DNA from: Serratia sp. H1w
GTDB lineage: Bacteria; Pseudomonadota; Gammaproteobacteria; Enterobacterales; Enterobacteriaceae
DNA: 64,000 bases
Direction: 5' to 3'
NCBI RefSeq assembly: GCF_000633355.1
Contig: NZ_AYMQ01000056.1
Location: 1-64,000 of the forward strand
Part shown: one piece after another, positions 1 to 9,017 of the stretch
Layout of the letters: the number at the start of each line of letters is the position of its first letter
Numbering within the stretch: the stretch's first letter is position 1
Notes under the pieces: generated by a model
What the model saw: only the letters and a program-made list of their open reading frames with translations
Database searches by the model: none
What the model was told of the DNA's origin: nothing
Translations under genes and position numbers: made by a program

Positions 1-7
1 CGGTCTG

Positions 8-143
8 TACACTCCCACAGGGCGAGGGAGCTAGTCCGGAGTCGGTGGGTAATCTGTGCCGCTTCGGAAGGTACGGTATTACGTCAAGCCGTCAACGAAC
101 TCGATCAGTTCCCTCTCCCTGGGGAGAGGGTTAGGGTGAGGGG
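8..143. repeat. Paired inverted REP-like palindromes (family A), copy 1
   Basis: The right half (111-143) is a palindromic CCCTCTCCC/GGGAGAGGG core followed by TTAGGGTGAGGG. A degenerate partner in opposite orientation lies at 8-32. The same paired arrangement recurs at 5073-5244 and 26625-26800. It lies downstream of the minus-strand CorA-like gene. No coding potential is seen here. Confidence 0.7.
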
Positions 144-148
144 GCTGG

Positions 149-1129
149 CTATAACCAACCGGAACGCTTGAGCTTTTGGTACAGGAAGAAGCAGCCAGCG
201 ACCGTGACGCCCAGCGTCGTGTGGTAAGCCCAGGGAAACTTCAATTCGGGCATATCGGTGAAGTTCATACCGTACAGGCTGAAGATCACCGTAGGGATAG
301 CCAGTATTGCCCCCCAGCCCGCCAGGCGTTTAACCACCTCGTTTTGCTTGACCGTGACCAGCGCCAGATTGACGTGCATGGCGTTGGTCAGCATTTCGCG
401 CATATCGTCCAGCGTGCTGGCTACCTGCCGGGTGTGGTCCTGCACGTCGCGCACATAAGCTCGCAGCTCTTTGGGGATCACATCCTCATGCAGATGGATC
501 AGTTGGTTGCAGATCTCATCCATCGGCAGGGCCGCATTACGCAGGCCGAGCAGGTGACGGCGCAGGCTGTAGACGTTTTCGATGGCGGTTTCGTCAAACT
601 CCGAACGGAACATATTGGACTCGATGTCTTCGATCATCGTTTCAAACTTGCCGACGATATGGCGATAGTTGTCGACGATAAAATCCAATACGGTATACAG
701 CGCAAAACCAGACCCGTGGCACAGTTGCTTAGGGTTTTCCTCTGCTTTGGCACGAATGGGGGCATAGCTTGCGGAGGCTCCGTGACGCACGCTGATCAGG
801 AAGTTTTTGCCAACGAAAAAGTGGGTTTCACCGTATTCGACTTCCTCATTTTCCCAGCGTGCGGTTTTCACTACGATAAACAGCGAATCACCGTAGGTCT
901 CTATTTTCGGCCGCTGGTGGGCGCAGAGGGCGTCTTCAATCGCCAGATCGTGCAGGCCGAATTCCTCCTGGATCTTGCGCATAAAGGCATCTTCCGGTTG
1001 CCACAAGCCCAGCCAGATAAAGGTATCCGGCTCTTTGACCACTTCACTGATATCGTCAATCGTCACGTCGGCCAGCCGTTTACCGGCCTGATACGCCACG
1101 CAGTTGATGACCATCTCTTGGGTTTCCAT
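149..1129 (-). CDS. CorA-family divalent cation transporter
   Basis: A 326-residue protein of the CorA metal-ion transporter family (Mg2+/Co2+/Ni2+ or Zn2+ channel, pentameric, inner membrane). The long soluble N-terminal domain is followed by two C-terminal membrane segments. The family signature YGMN sits at the end of the first one (GMN at residues 287-289), with the typical short loop FTDMPEL and a basic C-terminal tail. Length fits the family. It is not the E. coli ZntB sequence, and whether it is the housekeeping CorA or an extra paralogue cannot be decided here, so no symbol is given. It is transcribed alone or with the acetyltransferase gene 11 nt upstream on the same strand. Family assignment is firm; the ion is not. 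Confidence 0.9.
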   Translation of the reverse strand: METQEMVINCVAYQAGKRLADVTIDDISEVVKEPDTFIWLGLWQPEDAFMRKIQEEFGLHDLAIEDALCAHQRPKIETYGDSLFIVVKTARWENEEVEYGETHFFVGKNFLISVRHGASASYAPIRAKAEENPKQLCHGSGFALYTVLDFIVDNYRHIVGKFETMIEDIESNMFRSEFDETAIENVYSLRRHLLGLRNAALPMDEICNQLIHLHEDVIPKELRAYVRDVQDHTRQVASTLDDMREMLTNAMHVNLALVTVKQNEVVKRLAGWGAILAIPTVIFSLYGMNFTDMPELKFPWAYHTTLGVTVAGCFFLYQKLKRSGWL

Positions 1130-1140
1130 TGCGTTACCTG

Positions 1141-1560
1141 TCAGTCAGTGAGGGTTTTGGTGAAGAAATAGCGCTCATGTTTTACCGGGTAATCGTGCAG
1201 CGTCATCTGAAGCTGGTAGCCCAACTTTTCGTAGAATGGGCGGGCCTGAAAGCTGAAAGTATCAACCCGAGCGTAACGGCATCCTGCGGCAATTGCCTGC
1301 CGCTCTGCCTCCTGGATGATCTGCTTGCCGACGCCTTCACCCCGCAGCGCCTCGGAAACCCAAAGCAACTCGATGCTCAGCCAATGACCCACGGTACTGC
1401 CGGTTAACCCCGCAATTTTATTGCCGTGATCGTCGAGGGCAAAAACCCCGATATTCTTGTTCAGGATATCGCCGACAAATTGGTGATTGAATGCTTTCAA
1501 ATGATTGCGAATTTCTTCGGTATCTGCGGCTTGTAGAGCGTCTGTTACGGTGATTTTCAT
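1141..1560 (-). CDS. GNAT family N-acetyltransferase
   Basis: A 139-residue single-domain GNAT acetyltransferase. The acetyl-CoA pyrophosphate-binding segment reads LRGEGVGKQIIQEAE (Q/RxxGxG/A motif), followed by the C-terminal RPFYEKLGYQ strand-helix typical of the fold. The substrate is unknown; the family acetylates amines on small molecules or protein N-termini. The stop lies 11 nt before the start of the CorA-like gene on the same strand, so the two may be co-transcribed, but no functional link is evident. The ATG has an AGGAGG-like site a few bases upstream. Confidence 0.85.
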   Translation of the reverse strand: MKITVTDALQAADTEEIRNHLKAFNHQFVGDILNKNIGVFALDDHGNKIAGLTGSTVGHWLSIELLWVSEALRGEGVGKQIIQEAERQAIAAGCRYARVDTFSFQARPFYEKLGYQLQMTLHDYPVKHERYFFTKTLTD

Positions 1561-1623
1561 CGTGCCTCCTGGATCAATCCACTAACTTAAGCACAGCAAA
1601 TGGAAAATGCAACATATTGAAAT

Positions 1624-2040
1624 TTAGGCGCGTTTGAGGTCGATGGCGGTAAGTACCTGGTCGGATTTCATTAAGAAAATACGTTTTACCGTGTCGTCGC
1701 TCAGAGGATGCGGGTCTGCATAAACTGAGTGGTATCCTTTGGGAAAGCCTGCAACAGTAATTTCCTGCAGGATCCGCTGTTCTACCTGACTGACACCACC
1801 TTCCAGCATTTCCATTGCATGGATCACTATGTCATGGCGAAGGTGACGGCGCCTAAGTTGATTGATAAACCCAGGAAAGAACTGCGGGACCAGGTTGTAC
1901 AGGCAGAATTCGGCAACAAAGAATTGGCCAATTAGCAGTCGTTGGGTGCTGAAATCGGCAGCGCCGGAGGCGGTCTTCTGTGTCTCAAGGCTTTTCAGCG
2001 TCAGATGGTTGCGGCGTACCTGTAAATAAAACAATGACAT
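1624..2040 (-). CDS. yjaA: YjaA-like stress-response protein
   Basis: A 138-residue protein that I align by eye with E. coli YjaA (127 residues): the N-terminal MSxxYxQxRRNxxT, the block FSxQRLLIxxFFVAE and a central SALEM/HAMEM-LEGGxSQVEERIL segment are shared. E. coli YjaA is reported to be induced by acid and peroxide stress; its biochemical role is not known. No signal peptide or membrane segment is visible, so it is probably cytoplasmic. In E. coli the gene lies elsewhere on the chromosome, so its position beside gstB is specific to this lineage. The symbol rests on that recalled similarity. Confidence 0.75.
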   Translation of the reverse strand: MSLFYLQVRRNHLTLKSLETQKTASGAADFSTQRLLIGQFFVAEFCLYNLVPQFFPGFINQLRRRHLRHDIVIHAMEMLEGGVSQVEQRILQEITVAGFPKGYHSVYADPHPLSDDTVKRIFLMKSDQVLTAIDLKRA

Positions 2041-2092
2041 ACTTCTTCGTACCTCCGTTGTACGACGTGCCCCGGCAGGGGCACTGTGGCAA

Positions 2093-2713
2093 TCAGGTGA
2101 GTGGTATCATTACTGCGTGTTGGTAAGCCGGGCGGGCGCACAGCCGTTGGTACCAGCGTTCCATATGCGGGCTGGGCTGACGCTTGATCGGCATGGAGAA
2201 CCAGGCGTAAACAAAGCTGCCGAGCGGAATATCGCCAATCCCGAACTCTTGGCCAGAGAGATAAGGTTGTTCAGCCAATGTCCGCTCGATGATGGCAAAA
2301 TGTTGTTCCAATTCGGCGATGGCGGCCTCGATCTGGGCCATATCACGTTTTTCGGGCGGGGTACGAACCATGCCCCAGAACACGGTGCGGAAGGGGGCAG
2401 TAATGGTTGAGGTATTCCAGTCCATCCACTTTTCTGCCGCGGCACGGGCCTGGAGATCCTGCGGGTAAAATGGCGCCTGGCCGAACTTGGCCGCCAGATA
2501 GCGCACGATGGTATTGGACTCCCACAACACGAAATCCTCATCCTGCAACAGCGGCACCAGGCCGTTGGGGTTGAGGGAACGGTAAGGCTCATCGTTAACC
2601 TTGCCGTAGGCACCACCGGCGTTGATATGGGTATAATTCAACCCCAGTTCAGCGGCACACCAACGCACTTTTTTGACGTTGTTGGAATTTTCACGGCCCC
2701 AAATGGTCAGCAC
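2093..2713 (-). CDS. gstB: Glutathione S-transferase GstB
   Basis: A 206-residue GST with an N-terminal thioredoxin-like domain (LTIWGRENSNNVKKV, then NPNGLVPLL and WESNTIVRYLAAKFG, the glutathione-binding ESxxI element) and a C-terminal helical domain containing GVGDI/GIGDIPLGSF. The sequence follows E. coli GstB closely, including EKWMDW and VRTPPE-RD; E. coli GstB handles bromoacetate and similar electrophiles. I place the start at the GTG at 2713: an AGGAGG lies 6 nt before it, while the ATG 15 nt further upstream overlaps that ribosome-binding site and would add MRRCF. In E. coli gstB is likewise next to dacC; here a HAD gene separates them. Confidence 0.88.
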   Translation of the reverse strand: MLTIWGRENSNNVKKVRWCAAELGLNYTHINAGGAYGKVNDEPYRSLNPNGLVPLLQDEDFVLWESNTIVRYLAAKFGQAPFYPQDLQARAAAEKWMDWNTSTITAPFRTVFWGMVRTPPEKRDMAQIEAAIAELEQHFAIIERTLAEQPYLSGQEFGIGDIPLGSFVYAWFSMPIKRQPSPHMERWYQRLCARPAYQHAVMIPLT

Positions 2714-2787
2714 AAAGCACCTCCTCATCGACTGGATAAAAGTAACTGTAATACCTACGCTACAAAGCCGCTTTTGTCACCTTGAAA

Positions 2788-3444
2788 TCAGCGTTCCCAG
2801 TGGCACACTTCCCAACCGTGCTGTTCGGCCAGCGTGCTCAGATCGCTATTCGGGTTGATGACGGTGGCATTGTCGACATATTCCAGCATGGCCTTATCGT
2901 TAATGGAATCACTGTAGCCGTGGCTATGGGCAAATTGCCGTTCAGGATGTTGCTGTAACCATTGTTGCAGGCGGATGACCTTACCTTGTTGATAGGTCAT
3001 GGTGCCGTAGGTATTGCCGGTAAAACGACCTTCTGCCACTTCGACGCCGATAGCCAATGCCCCATCGGCTCCCAGTTGTTCGGCGATGGGGGCAACCAGA
3101 TGTTCACCCGTTGCCGAAATAACCAGAATGCAATCGCCGCGTTCGCGATGCCATTGCATACGCTCGCGTGCCGCAGGGTAGACGCGGGGTAGGATATCCC
3201 GGCGAATATAGCGCTGTACCCAACCTGCGACGGTCTGGGTACTCAGACCCGTCAGCGGAACCAGCGTTGCCTGCATATACTCTTCCATCGACAGTTTTCC
3301 CTGATAGTAGGATTGCATCAGCAGTTGCTCCTGGCGCTCCAACTCCGCTGGCGCGAACCCTTCGGCCACCAACCAGCGGACCCACAGGCTGGCGCTGTCA
3401 TCATCAATCAGGGTTTCGTCCAGGTCGAACAGGGCTAAGTCCAT
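2788..3444 (-). CDS. HAD-IB family phosphatase
   Basis: A 218-residue HAD-superfamily hydrolase of the SerB-like IB subclass. Motif I is FDLDET (nucleophile Asp7, acid/base Asp9), motif II VISATGE, and the C-terminal motif III/IV region reads GYSDSINDKAMLEYV. Such enzymes dephosphorylate small phosphometabolites or phospholipid precursors; the substrate here is unknown. The start is taken at 3444, where MDLALFDLDET gives the standard N-terminus and GGAGA stands upstream; the frame is open 55 codons further but that extension is not family-like. It diverges from dacC across a 417-nt gap. Confidence 0.85.
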   Translation of the reverse strand: MDLALFDLDETLIDDDSASLWVRWLVAEGFAPAELERQEQLLMQSYYQGKLSMEEYMQATLVPLTGLSTQTVAGWVQRYIRRDILPRVYPAARERMQWHRERGDCILVISATGEHLVAPIAEQLGADGALAIGVEVAEGRFTGNTYGTMTYQQGKVIRLQQWLQQHPERQFAHSHGYSDSINDKAMLEYVDNATVINPNSDLSTLAEQHGWEVCHWER

Positions 3445-3861
3445 CAATATTTCTCCGGCAAGGAAAGCTCTTGGGATACAGGATAACGGATACGTGCGGC
3501 GGCCAGCCAGTTGCCGCAGTGAGATGCGCTGAGCATAAGTCGCTTTGATGACAGTGCGACGACGGTTTGTTGAAGGTTTGCCTAACCTGGCGTACGGCCT
3601 GATTGCCAACCCATTTCTCTGCGGTTACGTACAGTTATGTAAAAAATCAGAAAAATCAGCCTTAACCCTGCAAAAATAAGAGCAATCTAATAAACTCTCA
3701 GCAAGGGCACTTTCGGTGCCGCGTTGGCCCAAATGGGAGCCGCTGGCTATTGCGCGGTTGGCAGCGCGGCCTGGTGCCACTCTCGCTGGTTGGCTGAAAA
3801 CGTGAACATGTTTGAAAGTTAACGCTATTTCAATGGTTTGAATGGACACTCTGGCGACGTC
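3445..3861. other. Intergenic region between HAD gene and dacC
   Basis: A 417-nt divergent intergenic region that should hold the promoters of both flanking genes. I see AT-rich stretches around 3640-3690 but no box good enough to name. Open frames here (3445-3609 and 3625-3849, minus) have no recognisable protein features. Confidence 0.5.
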
Positions 3862-5067
3862 ATGATGAAAAATAATAGTACCACCCCTCTGGGTAAATTG
3901 GCCCTCAGCGTAGGCGTCATGTTATTGGTAATGCCTGCCGCACAGGCAGCAGAGGCTCCGGCCGCACCGCAGGTCGATGCGAAAGCCTATGTATTGATGG
4001 ATTACAACAGCGGCAAGATCCTGGCAGAAGGCAACGCAGATACCCGCCTGGATCCCGCGAGTCTGACTAAAATCATGTCCAGCTATGTGATTGGTCAGGC
4101 GATTAAAGCCGGTAAAATCAAACCGGACGATCTGGTCACCGTAGGCAAAGATGCCTGGGCCACCGGTAACCCGGTGCTGCGCGGTTCCTCATTGATGTTT
4201 ATCAAACCCGGCGATCAGGTGCCGGTCTCTGAACTCAACAAGGGCATCGTCATTCAATCAGGTAACGACGCCAGCATCGCCTTGGCGGATTTCGTGGCAG
4301 GGAGCCAGGATTCGTTTGTTGGCTTGATGAACAATTACGGCAAGTCCCTTGGTCTGCAAAATACCCACTTCCTGACCGTGCATGGTCTGGATGCCGAAGG
4401 GCAATACAGCACCGCACGCGATATGGCGTTGCTGAGTCAGGCGCTGATCCGCGACGTGCCGGATGAGTATGCGCTGCATAAAGAAAAAGAGTTCACCTTC
4501 AACAAGATCCGCCAGATTAACCGCAACCGTCTGCTATGGAGCACCAACCTGAACGTGGACGGTATCAAGACTGGCTACACCGGTGGGGCCGGGCACAACC
4601 TGGTTGCCTCGGCAACCGATGGCCCAATGCGCCTGATTTCGGTGGTGCTGGGTGCTCCGAGCGATCGCGTGCGCTTTAGTGAAAGCGAGAAACTGCTGAC
4701 CTGGGGTTTCCGTTTTTATGAAACCGCGACGCCGATCAAAGCCGACAAAGCGTTTGTGACGCAGAAGGTGTGGTTTGGTGACGTGAGTGAGGTTCCGCTA
4801 GGCGTAGCGAAGGATGCCGCGGTCACTATTCCTAAAGGGCAGATGAAAAACCTGAAAGCCAGCTATAAGCTGAACCAGCCTACGTTGGAAGCTCCGCTGG
4901 CGAAAAATCAGGTGGTGGGTACCATTGATTTCCAACTGGATGGTAAAACTATCGAACAACATCCGCTGGTGGTGATGCAGGAAGTACAGGAAGGGAACTT
5001 CTTCGGCCGCATGTGGGATTTTGTGATGATGAAGCTGACTCAGTGGTTTGGCGGCATCTTCGGCTGA
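3862..5067 (+). CDS. dacC: D-alanyl-D-alanine carboxypeptidase DacC (PBP6)
   Basis: A 401-residue low-molecular-mass penicillin-binding protein that removes the terminal D-Ala from peptidoglycan pentapeptides in the periplasm. A signal peptide (cleavage near AQAA-EAP, residue 30) leads to the class motifs SLTK (Ser67 nucleophile), SGN (SGNDAS) and KTG (KTGYTGG). The C-terminal DUF/PBP5-C domain ends in an amphipathic membrane anchor ([21 protein letters not shown]). Sequence is closest to E. coli DacC rather than DacA, including FNKIRQ-NRNRLLW. I use ATG 3862; a TTG at 3838 in frame would add eight residues ahead of the signal peptide and has no better ribosome-binding site. Confidence 0.93.
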   Translation: MMKNNSTTPLGKLALSVGVMLLVMPAAQAAEAPAAPQVDAKAYVLMDYNSGKILAEGNADTRLDPASLTKIMSSYVIGQAIKAGKIKPDDLVTVGKDAWATGNPVLRGSSLMFIKPGDQVPVSELNKGIVIQSGNDASIALADFVAGSQDSFVGLMNNYGKSLGLQNTHFLTVHGLDAEGQYSTARDMALLSQALIRDVPDEYALHKEKEFTFNKIRQINRNRLLWSTNLNVDGIKTGYTGGAGHNLVASATDGPMRLISVVLGAPSDRVRFSESEKLLTWGFRFYETATPIKADKAFVTQKVWFGDVSEVPLGVAKDAAVTIPKGQMKNLKASYKLNQPTLEAPLAKNQVVGTIDFQLDGKTIEQHPLVVMQEVQEGNFFGRMWDFVMMKLTQWFGGIFG

Positions 5068-5072
5068 TCGCG

Positions 5073-5244
5073 CTCCCTCACCCTAACCCTCTCCCACAGG
5101 GAGAGGGGACCGTTCTGTGCTACCTATCTACTCTTGCATCAGTCTTCAATTTCGTGGTCGTTACATGTCAAAAATTTACTCCTGCACCTGAATTCAGCGC
5201 TGTACCAGCTCCCTCTCCCTGTGGGAGAGGGTTGGGGTGAGGGG
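5073..5244. repeat. Paired inverted REP-like palindromes (family A), copy 2
   Basis: The left unit (5073-5108) reads CCCTCACCCTAACCC followed by CTCTCCCACAGGGAGAGGG. The right unit (5209-5244) is its inverted counterpart, GGGAGAGGGTTGGGGTGAGGGG. About 100 nt of unrelated sequence separates them. The pair fills the convergent gap between dacC and sdaB and could form a large stem-loop ending both transcripts. Confidence 0.8.
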
Positions 5245-5248
5245 TAAA

Positions 5249-6616
5249 TCAATTACACGCCACAACCTTGATCGCCAATCCGCCCTGTGATGTCTCGCGG
5301 TATTTGGAGTTCATGTCCTTGCCGGTCTCGTACATGGTCTCGATCACCTTATCCAGGCAAACGCGCGGCTCGCTGGTGCGTCGCAGTGCCATACGTGCGG
5401 CGTTGACTGCCTTCACGGCGGAGATCGCGTTACGTTCGATACAAGGCACCTGAACCTGCCCGGCCAGTGGATCACAGGTCAGCCCAAGATGGTGCTCCAT
5501 GGCAATCTCTGCGGCGATACAAACCTGTGCCGGGCTACCGCCCATCAACTCTGCCAAACCGGCCGCGGCCATTGAGCAAGCCACGCCGACTTCCCCTTGG
5601 CAGCCCACTTCGGCACCGGAAATTGAAGCATTCATCTTGTACAACGTGCCGATCACTCCAGAAGCCAGGAAATAGCGACTGTAGGAATTGGTGTTCACCG
5701 GGCGGATAAATTGGTCGTAATACGCCAGTACCGCCGGGATAATGCCGCAGGCCCCGTTGGTGGGGGCCGTCACCACCCGGCCACCCGCCGCATTCTCTTC
5801 GTTGACCGCAAACGCGAACATGTTGATCCAATCGACCACGTTCATCGGATCGGTATTGTTCTTGTCACCGGTGACCAGGATGCGACGCAATGCAGCGGCA
5901 CGGCGTTGTACCTTCATCGGGCCAGGTAGCAACCCCTCGGTATTCATACCGCGTTCGATACCGTCGCGCATCACCTGCCAGACATCGGCGAAGTGTGCTT
6001 CGATTTCAGCTTTGCTGCGCAGTGCCAGTTCGTTCTGCATCACCAAGCCGGAAAGCGAAAGTCCGGTATCTTTACAGTGTTGCTGCAAATCCAGCGCGGA
6101 GCGGTAAGGGTAGGGGACCGCTACACTATTGCTGGCCGATTGACCGAAGCTTGCTTCATCAACGATAAACCCACCGCCGATGGAATAATAAGTTTTGCTG
6201 TGCAGTAACCGATCGCCAGCATAGGCGCTGATCGACATGCCGTTTTCATGCAGCGGCAGGTTGGTACTGTGGAAGTTCATACCGCCGAGCGGTGGAAAAT
6301 CGACTTCGTGCACACCCTTTGCCAGCAACAGGCGGCCACGTTGTTCTACATCGCGAATAAAACCTGGGATGCTGTCGATGTCCACGTCATGAGGCAGATT
6401 ACCCGCCAGGCCCATAATAATCGCGATATCGGTATGGTGCCCTTTACCCGTCAATGACAGTGAGCCGTAGACGTCAACCGCTACTCGCGTTGTGTCGTGG
6501 AGCTGTCCGGCTGCCAGCAAATCATCGATAAACAGTTTACCGGCTTTCATCGGGCCGACGGTGTGGGAACTGGAAGGGCCGATGCCAATTTTGAAAATGT
6601 CGAAAACGCTGACCAT
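5249..6616 (-). CDS. sdaB: L-serine ammonia-lyase SdaB
   Basis: A 455-residue iron-sulfur L-serine deaminase converting serine to pyruvate and ammonia. The N-terminal beta domain starts VSVFDIFKIGIGPSSSHTVGPM and contains GSLSLTGKGHHTD; the alpha domain carries the substrate and cluster-binding TNGACGIIPAV, EVGCQGEVGVACSM and TCDPLAGQVQVPCIERN, whose cysteines bind the [4Fe-4S] cluster. Length equals E. coli SdaB. The gene follows sdaC on the same strand (135-nt gap with a stem-loop), so uptake and breakdown of serine form one unit; that context favours SdaB over SdaA. Confidence 0.93.
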   Translation of the reverse strand: MVSVFDIFKIGIGPSSSHTVGPMKAGKLFIDDLLAAGQLHDTTRVAVDVYGSLSLTGKGHHTDIAIIMGLAGNLPHDVDIDSIPGFIRDVEQRGRLLLAKGVHEVDFPPLGGMNFHSTNLPLHENGMSISAYAGDRLLHSKTYYSIGGGFIVDEASFGQSASNSVAVPYPYRSALDLQQHCKDTGLSLSGLVMQNELALRSKAEIEAHFADVWQVMRDGIERGMNTEGLLPGPMKVQRRAAALRRILVTGDKNNTDPMNVVDWINMFAFAVNEENAAGGRVVTAPTNGACGIIPAVLAYYDQFIRPVNTNSYSRYFLASGVIGTLYKMNASISGAEVGCQGEVGVACSMAAAGLAELMGGSPAQVCIAAEIAMEHHLGLTCDPLAGQVQVPCIERNAISAVKAVNAARMALRRTSEPRVCLDKVIETMYETGKDMNSKYRETSQGGLAIKVVACN

Positions 6617-6719
6617 AGTCTCGCTTCCTTCTTGAGGTTAATTCCCCTCTGCCTGCCGTTGTTATTGGCTGGTGGGTAATGCTTGGTTCGCGGCGGGGTG
6701 GGAGGGGGAGATTCGAGAT

Positions 6720-6743
6720 AGCCGGTGCCATAAGGCACCGGCT
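6720..6743 (-). terminator. Stem-loop between sdaC and sdaB
   Basis: A perfect 10-bp inverted repeat AGCCGGTGCC/GGCACCGGCT with a 4-nt loop lies 8 nt after the sdaC stop. No U-tract follows on the minus strand, so partial termination or mRNA processing between sdaC and sdaB is more likely than a full terminator. Confidence 0.55.
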
Positions 6744-6751
6744 GAGCGTGA

Positions 6752-8050
6752 TTAACCGAACAGGGTGTACAGGATGGCAGAGATGGCAATCAGCCCCATC
6801 ACGACCACAAATACGTTGCTGATGTGGCCGCTGTACTTGCGCATGGCAGGCACTTTACGGATAGCGTACATCGGCATCAGGAACAGCAGCATCGCGATGA
6901 TTGGGCCACCCAGGTTCTCGATCATGCCCAGAATGCTTGGGTTCAGCGTCGCGACGATCCAGGTGGTCACCAGCATGAAGATGGCGGTGATGCGGTTCAG
7001 TTTGTTGGTGGTGATGGTCTTGCCACGGCTTCTCATCGATTTGGCGATCATGCCGTTAAAGCCTTCACGAGCACCGAGGTAGTGGCCCAGGAAAGATTTG
7101 GTGATGGCGATAAAGGCGATCACTGGCGCGATGTACTCGATAACCGGGTTGTTAAAGTGGTTAGCCAGGTAAGACAGGATGGAGATGTTTTGCGCTTTAG
7201 CTTCGGCCAGATCCGCCGGGGACAGGCTCAGCACGCAGCTGAAAACAAAGAACATCACGGTCAGCACCATCATGATGTGTGCATAACCCAGGATGCGGGA
7301 ACATTTCTTCTCGGCGTCAACGCCGTATTCTTCACGTTTGGCTACCGCAAAGGCTGAGATGATCGGTGAGTGGTTGAAGGAGAACACCATTACCGGGATT
7401 GCCAGCCACAGGGTGATCACCAGGCCGTGGCCCAGGCTGCTGCCAGAACCGGCCAGCGAAACGTTTTCGAAGATGGCGCTGGTCCAGTTAGGGATCAGAT
7501 ATACCGCCAGCAGCATCAGTACCGCAACAAACGGGAATACCAGGATACTCATGGTCTTCACGATGGCCTGCTCACCGAAACGTACGATGCCCATCAGGCC
7601 CACGATCAGGATCAGCGACAGAATGGCGCGCGGTGGCGAGGTCATCCCCAGTTGGTGGGTGATGAAGCTGTCCACGGTGTTGGTGATCGCGACGCTATAG
7701 ACCAGCAGGATTGGGTAAATGGCGAAGAAGTAGAGCAGGGTGATCAGCTTACCAGCGCTGATGCCAAAGTGCTCTTCTACGACTTCGGTGATGTCTTCAC
7801 CAGGGTTTTTGCCAGACAGCACGAAACGGCACAGGCCACGGTGGGCAAAGAAGGTCATCGGGAAAGCGATGATGGCCATGATGATCAGCGGGATCAAACC
7901 ACCGATACCGGCGTTGATTGGCAAGAACAAGACGCCAGCGCCGATGGCGGTGCCGTAGAGGCCCAACATCCACATGGTGTCTGATTTACGCCAGGCCGTG
8001 CTGGAACCTGAGGCTGCAGAGGCGATAGTGCCGGTCTGTGTAGTGTCCAT
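6752..8050 (-). CDS. sdaC: Serine/proton symporter SdaC
   Basis: A 432-residue inner-membrane transporter of the HAAAP family that imports L-serine with protons. The N-terminus [10 protein letters not shown], then [29 protein letters not shown], matches E. coli SdaC, and about eleven hydrophobic segments follow. I set the start at 8050 because the homologous N-terminus begins there; the in-frame ATG 21 nt upstream adds MFTSEIF. It heads the sdaC-sdaB unit. A 967-nt upstream region suggests elaborate control; E. coli sdaC responds to CRP and Lrp. Confidence 0.94.
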   Translation of the reverse strand: MDTTQTGTIASAASGSSTAWRKSDTMWMLGLYGTAIGAGVLFLPINAGIGGLIPLIIMAIIAFPMTFFAHRGLCRFVLSGKNPGEDITEVVEEHFGISAGKLITLLYFFAIYPILLVYSVAITNTVDSFITHQLGMTSPPRAILSLILIVGLMGIVRFGEQAIVKTMSILVFPFVAVLMLLAVYLIPNWTSAIFENVSLAGSGSSLGHGLVITLWLAIPVMVFSFNHSPIISAFAVAKREEYGVDAEKKCSRILGYAHIMMVLTVMFFVFSCVLSLSPADLAEAKAQNISILSYLANHFNNPVIEYIAPVIAFIAITKSFLGHYLGAREGFNGMIAKSMRSRGKTITTNKLNRITAIFMLVTTWIVATLNPSILGMIENLGGPIIAMLLFLMPMYAIRKVPAMRKYSGHISNVFVVVMGLIAISAILYTLFG

Positions 8051-9017
8051 AAATATCTCCGAGGTGAACACGATAATTTAAAATCAAAAGAAAAACTTAA
8101 GGTTAAAATCCGCTGGTGAAATAAGTTGCTATGCCGCCAGTGGTAAAATCAGTAGTGACAACTAGAGGTTGAATTGCGCCTCTGAATTGTTTATCAGGCT
8201 AATTAACGGGCTAACCTGTCAAAATGGTTTCTGCTGTTAAAGGGGCCAACACCGATGCTTCTGTCGGCGGGGAAACTGCCCACCGATTTTGTTGGCGGCA
8301 AGATAACGATTTGCAGCAGAAACAACCGTGATCGTGCTCTCAAATGCGTGATGTGTGTGGTTAAAGGCTTTTATTGTAAATTTTCATGCAAATGTTGCGT
8401 ATTTGTGCAAAACATCATGCTGCAATCGCTCTCACTAAAACCACAGTCTTTATCCGGTTTGTATGATGTTTGGCCAGATAAAAACCTGCCTTATGTGGCA
8501 GGGCGAGCAATATATTTTATGTGCTGGTTTCGGTCTAGCTAAAAAGCCGGATTAAGCCTGTTTAGTGATATAGATCACATTTAACTATCAGGGGGGTAAA
8601 TGGTTATCTATTTGATTATTTTGACTTTTTTTGATTTTTGTTGATTATTACATCCTATTTCGCAGCAAGGCTAGTGCGATAAAAAAACGTTCCTATTCAT
8701 CATATGAATAAAGATAAATCCTGATTATTTGTGTAAATTCAGCCAATGATCTGGCCATAAAAAGTGGCATAGCGGGGTAGATAGTGGTGGCAGGCTGTTT
8801 TATCCGGGTAAGGAGTGGTGCAATTTAGCGCTATTAATCTTCATGGAGAATAATAACCTTGGCAAGTTGTTGCAATTTATTAACCTGTAATTATCGCTCA
8901 ATAGGAATTTTTTCAGTTTAATTGTGCAAAAATAAAACGGCATTTAACGGCGTTCGGCAACCGCGTCCTTCAATGGGGCGCTGAAGGACACGGTATAAAT
9001 CGGCTGCGGGAGCGGGG
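8051..9017. other. Long intergenic region upstream of sdaC
   Basis: 967 nt without a credible gene. It is AT-rich between 8580 and 8760 and between 8870 and 8960. A CRP-type site lies at 8562-8583. A stem-loop GTCCTTCA/TGAAGGAC stands at about 8966-8992, just downstream of the deoR stop. A 95-codon frame at 8255-8542 has no ribosome-binding site and no protein features. The region probably holds the sdaC promoter and a long 5' untranslated leader. Confidence 0.5.
8562..8583. promoter_or_regulatory. CRP-type binding site
   Basis: The core GTGATATAGATCACA gives both half-sites of the CRP consensus TGTGA-N6-TCACA with correct spacing (one mismatch, left T to A). It lies about 510 nt upstream of the sdaC start. 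Serine deaminase/transport genes are catabolite controlled in E. coli; assignment to sdaC here is an inference from position. Confidence 0.55.

Noticed and set aside
176-1171. 331-codon plus-strand frame opposite the CorA-like gene
   Set aside because: It is the antisense of a clear CorA protein and has no family features; GC-rich codon bias keeps the opposite frame open.
8255-8542. 95-codon plus-strand frame in the sdaC-deoR gap
   Set aside because: Poor composition, no ribosome-binding site, no recognised homologue; the region looks regulatory.
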